From: Cymbidium sinense
Taxonomy: Eukaryota > Streptophyta > Magnoliopsida > Asparagales > Orchidaceae
Reading direction: 5' to 3'
DNA length: 64,000 bases
NCBI GenBank assembly: GCA_021442155.1
Contig: CM038228.1
Location: forward strand, 81,845,095-81,909,094
In this document: one piece after another, positions 51,880 through 64,000 of the stretch
Position numbering within the stretch: the stretch's first letter is position 1
How the letters are laid out: each line of letters starts with the position of its first letter
Notes under the pieces: model-generated
Told to the model about the DNA's origin: nothing
Databases searched by the model: none
What the model saw: the letters and a program-made list of their open reading frames with translations, nothing else
Position numbers and translations under genes: made by a program

Positions 51880-52170
51880 ATTTTTTTCACTCAAGATTGG
51901 ATGTGAGGAAAAATAAGAACTAATCCTTTAAAATGGAGATCTTGACCTTATTTATACTTGAGTATATTTCATTTTATTTCAGCCAATTATTAAAATAAAA
52001 TAAAATACTCAGTCTCTATACACGATAATTTCATACATAATTAATAAGATACTCAAAAGCCTAAAATTAATTAATCTTTATTTGATCACAAAATTAATAC
52101 GCTTAAAAATAAGATAGCATTTAATGTATAATTAAATTTATATTTGAGCTCACATTTAAAATTCCCAACA
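51702..52170 (-). repeat. 5' LTR of the copia element
   Basis: It runs from TGTTATAAAATATATG to ATTCCCAACA on the plus strand (469 bp). It includes a (GA)n run at 51839-51877. It is the partner of 38422-38899. Confidence 0.9.
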
Positions 52171-52514
52171 TTTTGATTATTTAAAAAAATTTATCACTAT
52201 CAAATATATTTTATGTAAATTAAAATATAAAATAAAATGATGTGATCTCAAACATCTTTTTAGTATTTCATGAAAAATTAAAAACAAAACATCAAGCTGA
52301 TGCTTCCTGGTGGTGGCAGGGGAATCTAGAAATATCAACTATGAGAGGGAACTATAAGGTGAACTTTATTTTATTTTATTTTATTTTTCATATTTAAATA
52401 ACTTTTTCATCGATAATATTATATTGATATTATACCAAACTAATATCTAAAATACTTAACAAAATGTTAAGCTGACACCAACAAAAATTTTCAACTTTAT
52501 TCACATAAATGCCT
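52171..52514. other. AT-rich spacer between copia and L1
   Basis: No feature seen apart from ATTTT-type repeats near 52370. The L1 target duplication begins at 52515. Confidence 0.5.
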
Positions 52515-52528
52515 TCTGTGACTGTCTT
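52515..52528. repeat. Left target duplication of the L1 LINE (14 bp)
   Basis: TCTGTGACTGTCTT here is repeated exactly at 58248-58261, bracketing the LINE. Confidence 0.9.
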
Positions 52529-53596
52529 TTTTTTTTGGAGAATTTGAGGGCAGAGCCCAATTTCATTCCAATGTAACAATTACAAGTATGAGTAATTTAA
52601 AGAGAAGAGACAATTTATGGAGAACACAACTCCATCATAACAAAAAAGAAAAGAGCTAAAGGAAAAACCAGTTCCATTGAACCAAGGGACTCAGTACCAA
52701 AATCAGAAATGCGATAATACAAAGATGAAATAAAACCTCGACGAGCTTCCGACGGTTAACCGCAGCTGCCCTCCAGTGGATATGCCAACCTGGGCTAGAA
52801 AAAGGGAATCCCATAAGGAAAGGAAAAAACATATCCAGGTTTCAGATGAGGTCCCTCCAGAAGGAAGCTCCCAAAAATTTATCTCATCATCGTCCCTTCA
52901 AAAAATAGCCTCCCAAGATATAGAAGTATGATCATAAGTCAACAAGACAGCCAAAAGGCAAAGACAAAGACAAAGGGAATGAGTTGTTTACACACATTCG
53001 AGAAGTAAGGCAACACCATATTCAGCAGGAATTATGGACTCACAGCCTAGAAACCAATCAATACCACATTCACAGAGAAGTGGCAACACTAATCACCACC
53101 ACGGTGGAAAACACAACAACCAAAACCAACCGAGAAAGGAGCTGTAAAGAAAACCGTAAACCATCCCTTCCTGAAAAACAAGCGAACAAAGAAGATATGC
53201 ACCTCCTGTGTCCAAGACCTTAACAACGCGAAAAATACAACCTTCCAATTCAAGAAGGCAGAGAATAACCCAACAAAGAAACCAATAGATTGTGCCGGAA
53301 TCCAAAACTTTCACCCAAGAGGCGCAGGAGAGATACAAAGAGAAAGGGTAAGAGAAGCCAGACATACTGCCGAAAACTCCCAGATAATAAACCCGTGAGC
53401 CACCTCAAGTGGAATTAACCGGCAAAGACAAAGGCTCTTGGAAGTCAGAGGTCCCAAAATTTGACCAATTTTTCATTGTCCTTTTCACATCAGGAGGCCA
53501 AGTATCCTTAAAAATCCACCGTCAATTTTGCGACTTTAGATCTAATAGCTCTATGGAGTGAGTGTCGCTTTGATTAGAAAACAACTTTTATTCCTC

Positions 53597-54726
53597 TCAC
53601 ACCAAATAGAATAAACGGTAGCACAATAGTAAGTAAAGTCTCTTCAAAACTTTGTGATTCATAAGGGACGATGCAGAAAGAACCGAATGTAGTGTTGGGT
53701 GGAATAGGAAAAAAGTTCCATTAGGTAAGACATTCCTTATAATGCTCAAAGAGAACTGACACCCGAAAAAAAGGTGAGAATGAGATTCATTGTCATTGTT
53801 ACATAGAGGACAACCCAAGGTAGAACCTAATCCTCTCCTGTTTAACACATCAGATGTTTTGAGCCCATTTAAAGCAGCCATCCAGCAAAAAATAGCATAA
53901 TTTATCGCCTTGCCTTTAAACCATATATCATTGTACCAATCCACATCCGACTGGGATTCAAATATGCTTTTAAGAATAAGGTTGTTATTAATATCTGCAT
54001 CTTTCCATTTTATCTCATGTCCAAATGTATAGTAATTTGCCTAATGGAGTAAGCACAGTCCGGAAATCTCGAACTAAAACTTATAGGAATTTTGCACTTC
54101 CCATTCCTTATCAGACCACTAAGGGTTGAGTATTTAGGTAGGTTGATCAGGATGAAGCATTCAGTCCCACATAACTCAAAAATAGAATAACCCTTGCACC
54201 ATGGATCAAAGAAAAGTGAAAAACGAGAACCATCTCCAACCAAATAGCTAAGATCACCCCTGAACCTACCAGCACACCTATAGAGCTCCCTCCGAAGAGC
54301 GGAGGTACGCTGGATATTCTCCCAAATAGATCCATATTTATGATAATACCACTCAGCTAGGTAAGATGTTTGCTGAAGAATCTTCCACAACACCTTCGTT
54401 TTACAAATAGTGTTGAGAACAACAGTAGATACCAATCCGGTACCCCCTTTGTCTCTAGGGAGGGTCATTTTGTACCACGAAATAGGGTGCATTTTTTTAA
54501 CTACATCCCCATGATAAAAGAACTTTGCTGTAATAGAGGTAATTTTTTTCATGATACACTTAGGAATTACTATAGCCCGAAGCCAGTAAGTGAGGTAGCT
54601 ATTGATTGAAGAGCGAATGAGTTGAAGTCTCCCTCCATATGATAACCATTTTGATTTCCATCCAGCTAGCCAGTTATATAACTTATCAAGAAGAGAAAAA
54701 TGAATTGATTTGTGTGGACCCAACAA
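53597..54726 (-). pseudogene. L1 ORF2 C-terminal region
   Basis: The frame 54010-54726 gives the post-RT segment ('LYNWLAGWKSKWLSYGGRLQ', 'GGTGLVSTVVLNTICKTK', then 'RFSLFFDPWCKGYSI'). This is the standard wording after the RT in plant L1 elements. The frame 53597-53944 gives the zinc-binding RVT domain ('FCWMAALNGLKTSDVLNRRG', 'CPLCNNDNESHSHLFFGC'), with the Cys-Cys-His-Cys ligands intact. A stop or frame change separates the two. Confidence 0.85.
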
Positions 54727-54770
54727 GAGGAATTCCCAAGTATTTTAGAGGAAACTCTCCGCTCCCATGT

Positions 54771-55830
54771 TCAAGATATTGCTAACCTCGTAAACAGTTC
54801 CACAATCTTTTGAAAACATATTGACTTGGTGTGGTTCACCTCAAGTCCCGTAATGGAGTGAAAGCTTTCTAAAACATCATTGAGGGCTTCAGCAGAGGAA
54901 GCCTCAGCTGCACCCACAACTAAAATATCATCAGCAAAAAGGAGATGGGAGATGATGCAATTACCTGCAGCAATCGGTTTGAATGAATTCTCTGCCACTT
55001 TCCTCTCAAGAAGGCAGGAGAAAATGTCCATGATAATGGTGAAGAGGAAGGGAGAGAGAGGGCATCCCTGCCTTAGACCATTTGATGAATGAAAGAACCC
55101 TCCAATTTCCCATTGTGACTAGAGAAGGGAGTGTCGAGATGCAACCATCAATCCATTCAACCAAGGTTTTGGGAACCCTTCAATGAGTCTTTGGATCACA
55201 ATTCTCTATTGATACAAATAAAAGGCCTTATGAAGATCAATCTTAGAAAAAATTTTTTGAGAGCTATCGCCAAAGTCCAAGCAAATCTCATTAGCCAACG
55301 CAATATTTTCAAATGTCTCTACCTTTTATGAAGGCCGAATGATGGATAATGGAATGAAGATAGGTTTTAGCCTATTAGCAATGACTTTAGCTATCACTTT
55401 GTAGAAAGTATTGCATAGGGAGATTGGTCTATAATCGGATAGCGCATGTTTAGTTTTGGAACTAAGGTGATCGTATGTTTGAATGCCATGGGAGCCTCGA
55501 AGTTTTGAAGAAGTGTTGAGCTGCTAATAGGAATTGTTTGCCAATGATGTCCCAACAGTGGGTAAAGAACTTGGATGTAAAACCATCTGGTCCCGGGGTC
55601 TTATCTTCATTTATATTATGTAGGGCCGTGATAATCTCCATATCAATAATAGGATCTGCGGAATTGTTAAGAGTAGAGTTATTTGAGTCCGAGCCAGCCG
55701 GGGTATCTAAGCAAGGTAATTCCTTTGGGGGATTTTTGTTGAAGAGGTTGGAGTAATATGAACATATTTCAGTGGCCATTTTAGAGTGTGATGTAATAAG
55801 ACCCCTATCCAATTTGAGAGAGTGCATATG
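54771..55830 (-). pseudogene. L1 ORF2 reverse transcriptase, broken
   Basis: Reverse transcriptase copies L1 RNA at the nicked target. The frame 55462-55827 holds 'INEDKTPGPDGFTSKFF', the first RT block. The frame 54771-55031 holds 'IISHLLFADDILVVG', the catalytic FADD block. Between them, 55035-55460 carries further RT blocks in shifted frames. The catalytic motifs survive but not in one frame. Confidence 0.9.
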
Positions 55831-55915
55831 ATTGCTATTCCTCCTTTCCTTAATTGAGCAGTAAAGGAACTTGAGATCGTCATCTGCATTAGAAAGCCAA
55901 GAGTTTTGGCCCTCT

Positions 55916-56949
55916 TCACCCAGAGCTTTCCTTTCTCACGCCTCTTGATATTTTGTGTTTATTTCTGCAAATTTGGATGTAGTGCTCATTGAACGGCTCC
56001 TTTTTAAGTAACCCCAACATTAATTCCTGATCTTCTTTAAGATTAAGTAGTTGTTGCTCCAAGGGAGAATGCTCTATTTTTAAAAGCTTCAAGGCCTCCT
56101 TGACCAATTTCAGCTTCTTGAGGAGGACTATAATAGGATCACCATAAACATATTTTGACCATGCTTCCATAACCAAGGACTTGAAGTTGGGGAGATGAAC
56201 CCAGTAATTCCTGAAAATGAATCTATGTATCCTGTTATGTTGATTGTTCAATGAAGCAATCAAAGGAGAGTGGTCAGAGGATAATGGGGAGACACTATGT
56301 ATGATGATGTAGGATAGATGTCCAACCAGAAGGTGTTGCAAAGAACTCTATCAATCTTTGATTTAATTGTCCACCAAGATTAGACCATGTATAGAAGAGC
56401 CCCAAACTAGAGAGATCGATTAACCCCGCATCATTGACACAGTCATGAAAGTCAGACATACGACTTGAGGGAGTGGGGTTCCCTCCTATCTTTTCATTCA
56501 ATATAGAGTACGCTTAAAATCCCAAGAAACCAAGGGTCATTCATTGTAGCGTAAATATATCTAATGGTTGTCCAAAGCTCGATTCTGTCTTTAGCTGAGT
56601 TATGGGCATAGATCCAAGACACAAAGAAGGAAGTATTCAAGAACAGATTCACTTTCCCATGGATAATTTGAGAGTTCATAATAATGGGAGAGAAGGAAAG
56701 AACATCTGAATTCCATTTCAGCCAGATACGGCCTCCTGAGGATTGGTCAAAGTTGTTACAACTCTCTTCAGAGGAGAACAGGTTAAGTCCCTTCATCGCT
56801 GTAGGGTTCAAAGAGTCAGAAGAAATCTTAGTTTCCAAGAGACAACACATATCAAGGTGAAAATCCTTGACAATACGGACACAGTCACGGATCCGGCCTT
56901 CAGCCATCAAACCCCTCACATTCCAGCATCCTAGTTTGGGGAGAGACAT
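55916..56949 (-). pseudogene. L1 ORF2 endonuclease, broken
   Basis: The frame 56494-56949 starts MSLPKLGCWNVRGL, followed by 'CCLLETKISSDSL' (catalytic Glu in ETK) and 'FFVSWIYAHNSAKDR', typical of the L1 endonuclease N-terminus. The end of the domain is at 56290-56345, with SSDHSPLIASL (catalytic Asp-His) in the frame 55916-56341. At least two frame changes lie between. The Met at 56949 is a plausible ORF2 start. Confidence 0.85.
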
Positions 56950-58247
56950 AGAGTAATTTAATGATTTTTGCCCTTCTTCTTTATCTTTTGGACAAGGAAG
57001 GAGGCATTATTTGGGGATTTGGAGTTATCATTCTCCATGGGGTCTTTCCGGGTTTTGTAATGTCTTGAGATCTAGTGGGTAATGTTTTTGAGGAGAGGAA
57101 GTCCGAACGGGTAATAATAGTATAAGTGGTGTTTGGCTAGTCAAGTGAAGAGGATGATGTTCCATAACCTGACTCTTCCAATTCAACTGACGGAGGTGAC
57201 TGTGCAGGTAATTGGTTAAGGTCGTTTAATGATGATTGTATGTGGGAATGAACCACTTCCTTAGATGTAGTTCCCACAACCAAGGGAGGAGATGCTCTCA
57301 AATTTTCCTGTTGATCTGTCAAGTGGTGGGTGGAAGGGGGGGAAATGATAAGTGGATTGGTTTTCATAGGTATACGGATTAGGGGCTTTTGCTGTCTGGC
57401 CCCTAACCGGAGGACGGTAGAGGGCTTAAGGGGCAGTCGTATGATCATGAGAGAAGGTAGAACACTTTGAGCATGCATTTGGCTTCACCATAAATGATTG
57501 GTTGTTCAAACTTCACTCCATTTAAATTCAGCATCCTGCATCCGTAATACGAGGAAGGTCGGACCACTATCCCATACAATATCGAAGTCTTCCTTACAAG
57601 AGAATTTGAAGAGGAAGAAGTCCCCTCCAAAGTGGCATCAAGATGCCCTTTAAAGTCCATTTTTCCTTTTATTGCACTAGTAGAAAACCATAAAATGGGC
57701 GCTTGCCTATAGCATGACCTACAAGTGAAAGCTCTCAATCCTTCTGTCCCTCTACAAGTTCCGCTTCCGAGAAAGAAATTTCCGATTCCACAGAGGGGAT
57801 AAACGAAAGAGAGATTTTATTAGCATTGTCCTGATGCGAGCTAAGCAAATCCTTCCAATTACACACAAGGGGACTGTTTGAGGCAACACGAATCCGGCCT
57901 AGCACTGTGCACCGACCCCTTAGTCGAGTTTAGGTGGGGAAAGGAGGAGGAGGATGCTAAATCCATATCCAACCAGATCACAAACAAAATAGCACCGAAA
58001 AAACTTTTAGGTTAAAACAGAAAATCCGCTTGGGAGGAGGAGAAACGAACCCAGCAACAGCAAACCAGACCACCAGCAGATACCGATTAAAGAAGGAAGT
58101 TAGAAGGCCAAACCAGAATTCCATAGCTTCAGAAGGAAAGACCGACGGCGAAAACCCTAGAGCCCGAGCATTTTGTCGCCGACATCCTTCGTCTCCCTTT
58201 CAGAGTAGAAGGTTGAAGATAGCCGCGTGGAACTTATCGAATTCAGC
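56950..58247 (-). pseudogene. L1 5' region with presumed ORF1 remnants
   Basis: Frames 57445-57738 and 57137-57478 are Ser/Pro-rich, as ORF1 tails often are. I do not recognise the ORF1 nucleic-acid-binding domain or a CX2CX4HX4C knuckle. The call rests on position within the LINE. About 58010-58247 would be the 5' untranslated region. Confidence 0.5.
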
Positions 58248-58261
58248 TCTGTGACTGTCTT

Positions 58262-58678
58262 AAATAACGCATAATCTTTGACGAATACTATATTCTGATA
58301 ATAGAAGGGTATACTAAAAATTGCAGAGAGCATTGTTATCTATATTATTATAAATTACATGATATTACTTTTGTAATAAAATTATTATTTTTCTCATTAT
58401 TTTGAAATGATATGCACACATTTTAAAGCTATCGGGAGAGTAACAAACAGTTACTAAAGGCACGAATGATTGGATCCATTCAGTAACCAAGAAACCTTTT
58501 TTTTTTATCATGGCTTGTTGATTTATTCTGACCGTTCACGTGCAAAGGATATTGGCAATTTTTTTTTATTATTAGTTTGTTATTTTGAAGATTAGCATAT
58601 TTAAATATAAAATATAACCAAGGCATGCGAAAATTAATAATATGATACTTAAAATACTACTAATCGAATCACGAATAT
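58262..58678. other. AT-rich spacer
   Basis: Nothing recognisable between the L1 right target duplication (58248-58261) and the solo LTR. Confidence 0.5.
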
Positions 58679-59871
58679 TGATGTTAAAACTTAAAAGCAA
58701 ATTGATCCGAAGTTAAAACTAGTCGAGATCAAGCAGTTAAAATATCATTGGAAACTTTGGGATATTAGTTAAATCCCTAAATAGCTCTTAAATATAGAGT
58801 GTTTATAGTCAAATCGAGCGTCTTGACGAGCCGGATCTAACAAGCCTAAGATCTCATAATTCTGACTTCATTTGAGCTTTCAAATACTCGAAATACATCA
58901 AATGATTAAAGAAATCATTTTGAGCCATCTCATAGAGGAGTGGTTTGAATTTTGCATGTATTTACGAAAATGTCTTATCTCTAATCTATAAATAGTCTCT
59001 CATTCTTCACATGAAGGGAGGCTCAAGCTAAAGAGAGGAGAGAGCTCAAAAGCATGAAAATCCTCCAGAACATAATGTTGGTCGCCGACCACCCGTCGAA
59101 CAACCACCCCACCATGGTCATCACCGCCCGGCGGCAGCCATACCTTAATCATTACCGTCGGTCGTCAAACACTTGAAATTCACCGGTCATCCTCGCGATA
59201 TCATTGCCACTATCGACTACCGCTGGTTGCCATTCGACCTGCTGGGCTTACTAACCAGCGGTTGCCGCCATCACCGGTATTACTGCTGATTATTGCTGCC
59301 GGCTACCACGCTGATTATCGCCACCGTTAACGCTGGTTGCCCATCGCTGAATTATCTTCGTCCATTAATTATCGCTTGCTTCGTCATCCTCATTACTATC
59401 GCTACGCATTGCTGACTTATCGCCACGCTCTGAACCACTGCCGCGCCACCACCATCGCGGCCAATTATCACTGGCATTGCTGACTAACGTTTCCGCCACC
59501 GCCGACCATCCGGCCATTTCACGGCCAATACCACGATGATCGCCATCGCCGGGCCACCCCGCCGTTCACCATCATCTACTATCAAAGAATCATACAACCT
59601 AACCATGACTATATGATCTTGTCTGGATTCTCGAGATTCTCATTATCGCCTCTCTCACATACAATTCGTAATCCGTTATAGGGAAAATTTTACTAAATAG
59701 ATAGTGGAAGATTTTACTAAGCTCGTGATTTTTTCCTTCTTTCGAGATTTTTCCACGTAAAAATTCTGTAATTTCATTATTTATTCTTCAAATATCAGCA
59801 GATTTGACCAAGAATAAAGCGTAAACTTTACTCTATCAGAATCATTTTCAAAGACGCAATAATAATTAATA
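58679..59871 (+). mobile_element. Solo LTR of the Tat-like Ty3/gypsy family
   Basis: Its plus strand matches the minus strand of the LTRs at 15161-16059 and 23905-24753. It starts TGATGTT, then 'taaaatatcattgga', 'cggatctaa', 'gatctcataatt' and 'aatacatcaaatgat', then the TATA box TATAAATAG (58987-58995), and ends 'ttttcaaagacgcaa' (the last bases CA changed to TA). No internal element sequence follows, so it is probably the product of LTR-LTR recombination. The middle (59080-59580) is GC-rich, 'ccaccg'/'gccacc'-type sequence, where the other two LTRs have CTT/TCC-rich sequence. Flanking 5-mers AATAT and ATAAT do not match. Confidence 0.8.
58987..58995 (+). promoter_or_regulatory. TATA box of the solo LTR
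   Basis: TATAAATAG is at the same relative place as in the 5' LTR of the Tat-like element (24483-24491). Confidence 0.6.
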
Positions 59872-61582
<1,711 letters not shown>

Positions 61583-61586
<4 letters not shown>

Positions 61587-61685
61587 TATAATATACCTCT
61601 GCTCCTCTGCTTTCCCACACCATCCTTTCTCTGCTTCTTCAACTCATCTTTTTCACAATCCCCAACTTGACACAACTGAACAGCC
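61583..61685 (+). promoter_or_regulatory. Probable core promoter and 5' leader of the PADRE gene
   Basis: A TATA-like 'gatataatatac' at 61585-61596 follows the (TA)n tract. A pyrimidine-rich leader without ATG then runs to the start codon, common in plant 5' leaders. The exact start of transcription cannot be read from sequence. Confidence 0.4.
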
Positions 61686-62143
61686 ATGAAGGAGCTTCTA
61701 CGCTGCTTCATCTCCTGCATCCTACCTTGCGGCGCACTCGACGTAATCCGCGTCGTCCACTCCAACGGGCGAGTCGAAGAGATCAGCGGCCGCCTCGTCG
61801 TCTTCGCCGCCGACATAATGGAAGCCTATCCCAACCACGTTATCCGAAAGCTGCCATCGCCGTCGAGTTCCGCCGACGTCTACGACTGCTCCTCGGCGCC
61901 ACGCCGTGCGGTGACGCTGCCGCCCTCCGCCGAGCTGAAGCGTGGGAAGATATACTTTCTGATGCCGGTTTCAGGGGAGAAGGCGGCGGCGGCGAGGAGG
62001 AGGGGGAGAAGCGGAGAAGGGAAAGGAATTTGGCGGGGAAGGTGGCGGTGGCGGAGAGGGAGAGGACTCAGAGGAGGAAGGGAAAGACGGCGGTTTGGAG
62101 GCCGATGCTTGAGAGTATCTCGGAGCTCTGCACTGATCTGTAG
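61686..62143 (+). CDS. DUF4228/PADRE domain protein, apparent one-base frameshift
   Basis: PADRE proteins are small plant proteins whose genes often respond to pathogens and abiotic stress; their biochemical role is unknown. The start ATG (context cagccATGaag) opens MKELLRCFISCILPCGALDV, then 'IRVVHSNGRVEEISG' and 'ELKRGKIYFLMPV', the family's N-terminal and central blocks. The expected C-terminus, 'AVWRPMLESISELCTDL' and stop at 62141-62143, is in another frame. One missing G in the run at 62002-62006 would explain the switch. As written, frame 1 instead runs on to 62198 with a low-complexity Arg/Gly tail. Third codon positions are mostly G or C, unlike the AT-rich surroundings. No intron is needed. 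The repaired length would be about 153 residues, normal for the family. It is either a real mutation or a consensus error. Confidence 0.82.
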
Positions 62144-62669
62144 ATGTACAGTTGTAGTGTTGGTTTGTTGTTTTGGTTCAGTTCAAGTTAATCAGTGAGG
62201 TTTTGTTCAGTTTCTGATTATAAGAAATACATGAGGAAGGTTTAATTTTACTTATTATAAATTTTTATAAATTTTACTAAAAGAATTTTGATGTCCATAT
62301 ATATAATTGCAGGTGATTTTTTTTTGTTTAAAAAAACTAATTATAAATTAGAATACCGTTTTGGTCATAATTTATTTTTATTAATTTATTTATATTTTAT
62401 GTATAGCGCTTGGCAACAAGTAAATGGGATGTTGTATAAATATCACTATTAAAATTATTTTAAGTTCAAATTATTCAGTAATATTTTTTCAAATTTGAAT
62501 TAATTTCAAATCAATTTAATTGAATTATGAGATAATTTAGAGCTACACTTGGATTTAATTTTGGTTTAATTTCAGAGTTTAATTAACTTTCCCACATAAA
62601 ACTCAGAATCTTAATAAAAAATGTGTGAATTAATTAAAAAAAGATATGTTGAGATTAATAAAGTTAGGG
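62144..62669. other. 3' flank of the PADRE gene
   Basis: The gene's 3' untranslated region presumably lies in the first few hundred bases. There is no decisive polyadenylation signal. AT-rich after 62230. Confidence 0.4.
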
Positions 62670-62898
62670 ATATTCACATAAATAGCAAGCACACAATTCT
62701 TATGCATTTACATATCTATTAAAGTTTGATATTTATAAATATATTTTTTTAATGAAAAAGGTGCATTCACTTAAAAAAAGTTAATAATGTTGATTTTTAT
62801 GTAATATTAAAAATTTAGGTGTTCTTTATATAAATATTAAAATTTAGGTGATAGATATGTACATATATAAGAATTATATGTTAGGTATATAAATGTCC
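62670..62898. mobile_element. MITE copy 2
   Basis: The left end GGATATTCACATAAATAG mirrors the right end, whose reverse reads GGACATTTATATACCTAA. Inside, 'acaattcttatgcatttaca' mirrors 'gtacatatataagaattata'. It has the same layout as copies 1 and 3 and no coding capacity. Confidence 0.6.
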
Positions 62899-63062
62899 GA
62901 TAAAGTTAAAAATAGGTTGATGCTATTAAGATTTATTAGTAAAAAATTATGAAAGTGATCAATATTTATACTATTTAAAGTAGATTAGAAATTAACTCTA
63001 AAATTAAAATTTTGGAAATAAATAAGTAAAATTACTATATTGTATGCCTCAAAAAAATTAAG

Positions 63063-63288
63063 GGTGTTTACATGCATAGAAGTAAATAATTCTTATATGT
63101 TTATGTATCTAATACTTACATTTGAATATTTACATAAGTAACATCTAAATCTTTGATAGTATATATCATTTCTTTTTTAAAGTGAACTACACTTTTTCAT
63201 GGTAGAAAAAATGTTATACATGTGAATATCAAACTTTAGGTATTATAAATATAAATATATAAAAATTATGTGCTAAGCATGTAAATCT
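63063..63288. mobile_element. MITE copy 3
   Basis: The left end GTGTTTACATGCATAG mirrors the right end, whose reverse reads AGATTTACATGCTTAG. Inside, 'taattcttatatgtttatgt' mirrors 'aaatatataaaaattatgtg'. It lies 164 bases from copy 2, in the same direction as far as the asymmetry allows. Confidence 0.6.
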
Positions 63289-64000
63289 TCCAAAAACTTA
63301 CTGGAGGTGATTTAAATAGAAATATAAGTTATAATTATATGATGAGCTATGAGAGAATTCATAATTATTATGAAGTAAGCCATAGAAATGCAATGAAAGA
63401 AGGTATACAAGATTTCATAATAGCCTATGACCTTTTAAACTTGAACACATACTTATTTTTTGATATGGAACACAAACTTTAAGAAAGAATATGAATATTT
63501 GCTTATATAAATAAAATCAAATCACAATAGATTTTTCTTAATTAGAAAAAATAATAATATTGCAAAAATTATAAGGTTGTTTTATTAAAGGGATTGATGC
63601 AAAGGTTTTAAAAATATTTAGAAATATTGTATACACTAATAAAAGACTTGGTTGTGGAATAAGGAGATATAAAAGATTATTAAGAAAAAATATACTTTTT
63701 TACAAACATATAAAATTTGAATATTACTAAGCCTTATGATATTTCTTAAAATGCCATTATCTTGCAAAATGGGTTGTATGAAAAGTAAAAGCAATAGCTT
63801 TAAATAATTTATAAGATAGTCTTATCACTAAGCAAAAAACAATGAGATATGTACAATATCTAAAATAAAAAATAAGAGATCTAGAAATTATGATTATAAA
63901 GTATTATTTTGAAAAATTATATGATGAGAGATTTTTGAGAAGAATCACTTTGGAAGAGCATGCATAATAAATTATACATATGGTACTATCTAATCAAGCT
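63289..64000. other. AT-rich intergenic DNA to the window end
   Basis: No gene, RNA or repeat motif that I can support. Confidence 0.5.

Larger units (their letters stand above)
38422..52170 (-). mobile_element. Ty1/copia LTR retrotransposon, split by copy B
   Basis: It has paired LTRs (38422-38899, 51702-52170), a Met-tRNA-type primer site, a polypurine tract, and gag, protease, integrase, RT and RNase H in copia order on the minus strand. The flanks TTTTC (38417-38421) and TTTTG (52171-52175) are probably a target duplication with one change. Without the 7003-bp insert and one copy of the insert's target duplication, the element would be about 6.7 kb, long for copia because of a roughly 1.3-kb leader between the 5' LTR and gag. 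All frames are broken and the two LTRs show many differences, so it is old. Confidence 0.9.
52529..58247 (-). mobile_element. L1-type LINE, near full length (5.7 kb)
   Basis: It is bounded by a perfect 14-bp target duplication. Its 3' end has a short A tail (T's at 52529-52536 on the plus strand). In minus-strand order it has a 5' region with ORF1 remnants, an apurinic-type endonuclease, reverse transcriptase, and a C-terminal zinc-knuckle-like region. ORF2 is broken by several frameshifts. The perfect duplication suggests it is younger than the copia and Tat-like elements around it. The 5' part before the endonuclease (about 1.3 kb) is short for a plant L1 ORF1, so ORF1 may be internally deleted. 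Confidence 0.9.

Noticed and set aside
53093..53365. Hydrophobic open frame on the minus strand
   Set aside because: It lies in the 3' untranslated part of the L1 LINE, overlaps another open frame on the other strand and matches nothing.
61667..62143. Alternative 158-codon frame starting upstream of the PADRE ATG
   Set aside because: Its first two thirds resemble no protein and overlap the PADRE N-terminus out of frame. Only its last part, the PADRE C-terminus, is real, which points to a frameshift and not a separate gene.

Overview
This is plant nuclear DNA: very AT-rich, gene-poor and built almost entirely of nested, decaying transposable elements. Supporting signs are a nuclear-type tRNA-His, Ty1/copia and Ty3/gypsy (Tat-like) LTR retrotransposons, plant L1 and RTE LINEs, MITEs, and one DUF4228/PADRE gene. 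That gene has strongly GC-biased third codon positions, which hints at a monocot, probably not a grass. This is inference; no species marker is present.

Layout. 1-9970: two copies of a long non-coding repeat family, the first (A1, to 6232) apparently inserted inside an older one (A2, 6233-9970). 9971-10590: a broken copia gag, apparently the sequence A2 landed in. 10620-11340: an RTE LINE scrap. 11781-12115: a hAT-type MITE with an 8-bp target duplication. 15161-24753: a decayed Tat-like Ty3/gypsy element on the minus strand with LTRs, gag, protease, RT and integrase remnants, and a GC-rich 3' region full of tandem repeats. 24946-25017: tRNA-His(GUG). 26345-26578: a MITE. 27199-29420: a ruined copia remnant. 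31960-36520: two RTE LINE copies lying tail to tail. 38422-52170: a copia element on the minus strand, split by a 7.0-kb copy (B, 41608-48610) of the same long repeat seen at 1-9970. 52529-58247: a near full-length L1 LINE on the minus strand with a 14-bp target duplication. 58679-59871: a solo LTR of the Tat-like family. 61686-62143: the PADRE gene. 62670-63288: two more MITE copies.

Only two loci look like host genes: the tRNA-His gene and the PADRE gene, the latter with an apparent one-base frameshift in a G-run. Every other recognisable protein-coding segment is a remnant of an element broken by stops and frameshifts.

The most notable feature is the long repeat family. Copy B is a 7003-bp insertion that begins TG, ends CA and has a perfect 5-bp target duplication. 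It therefore looks like the product of a retroviral-type integrase, yet it has no recognisable coding capacity and I could find no LTR pair inside it. It is either an unusually long solo LTR or a large non-autonomous element.
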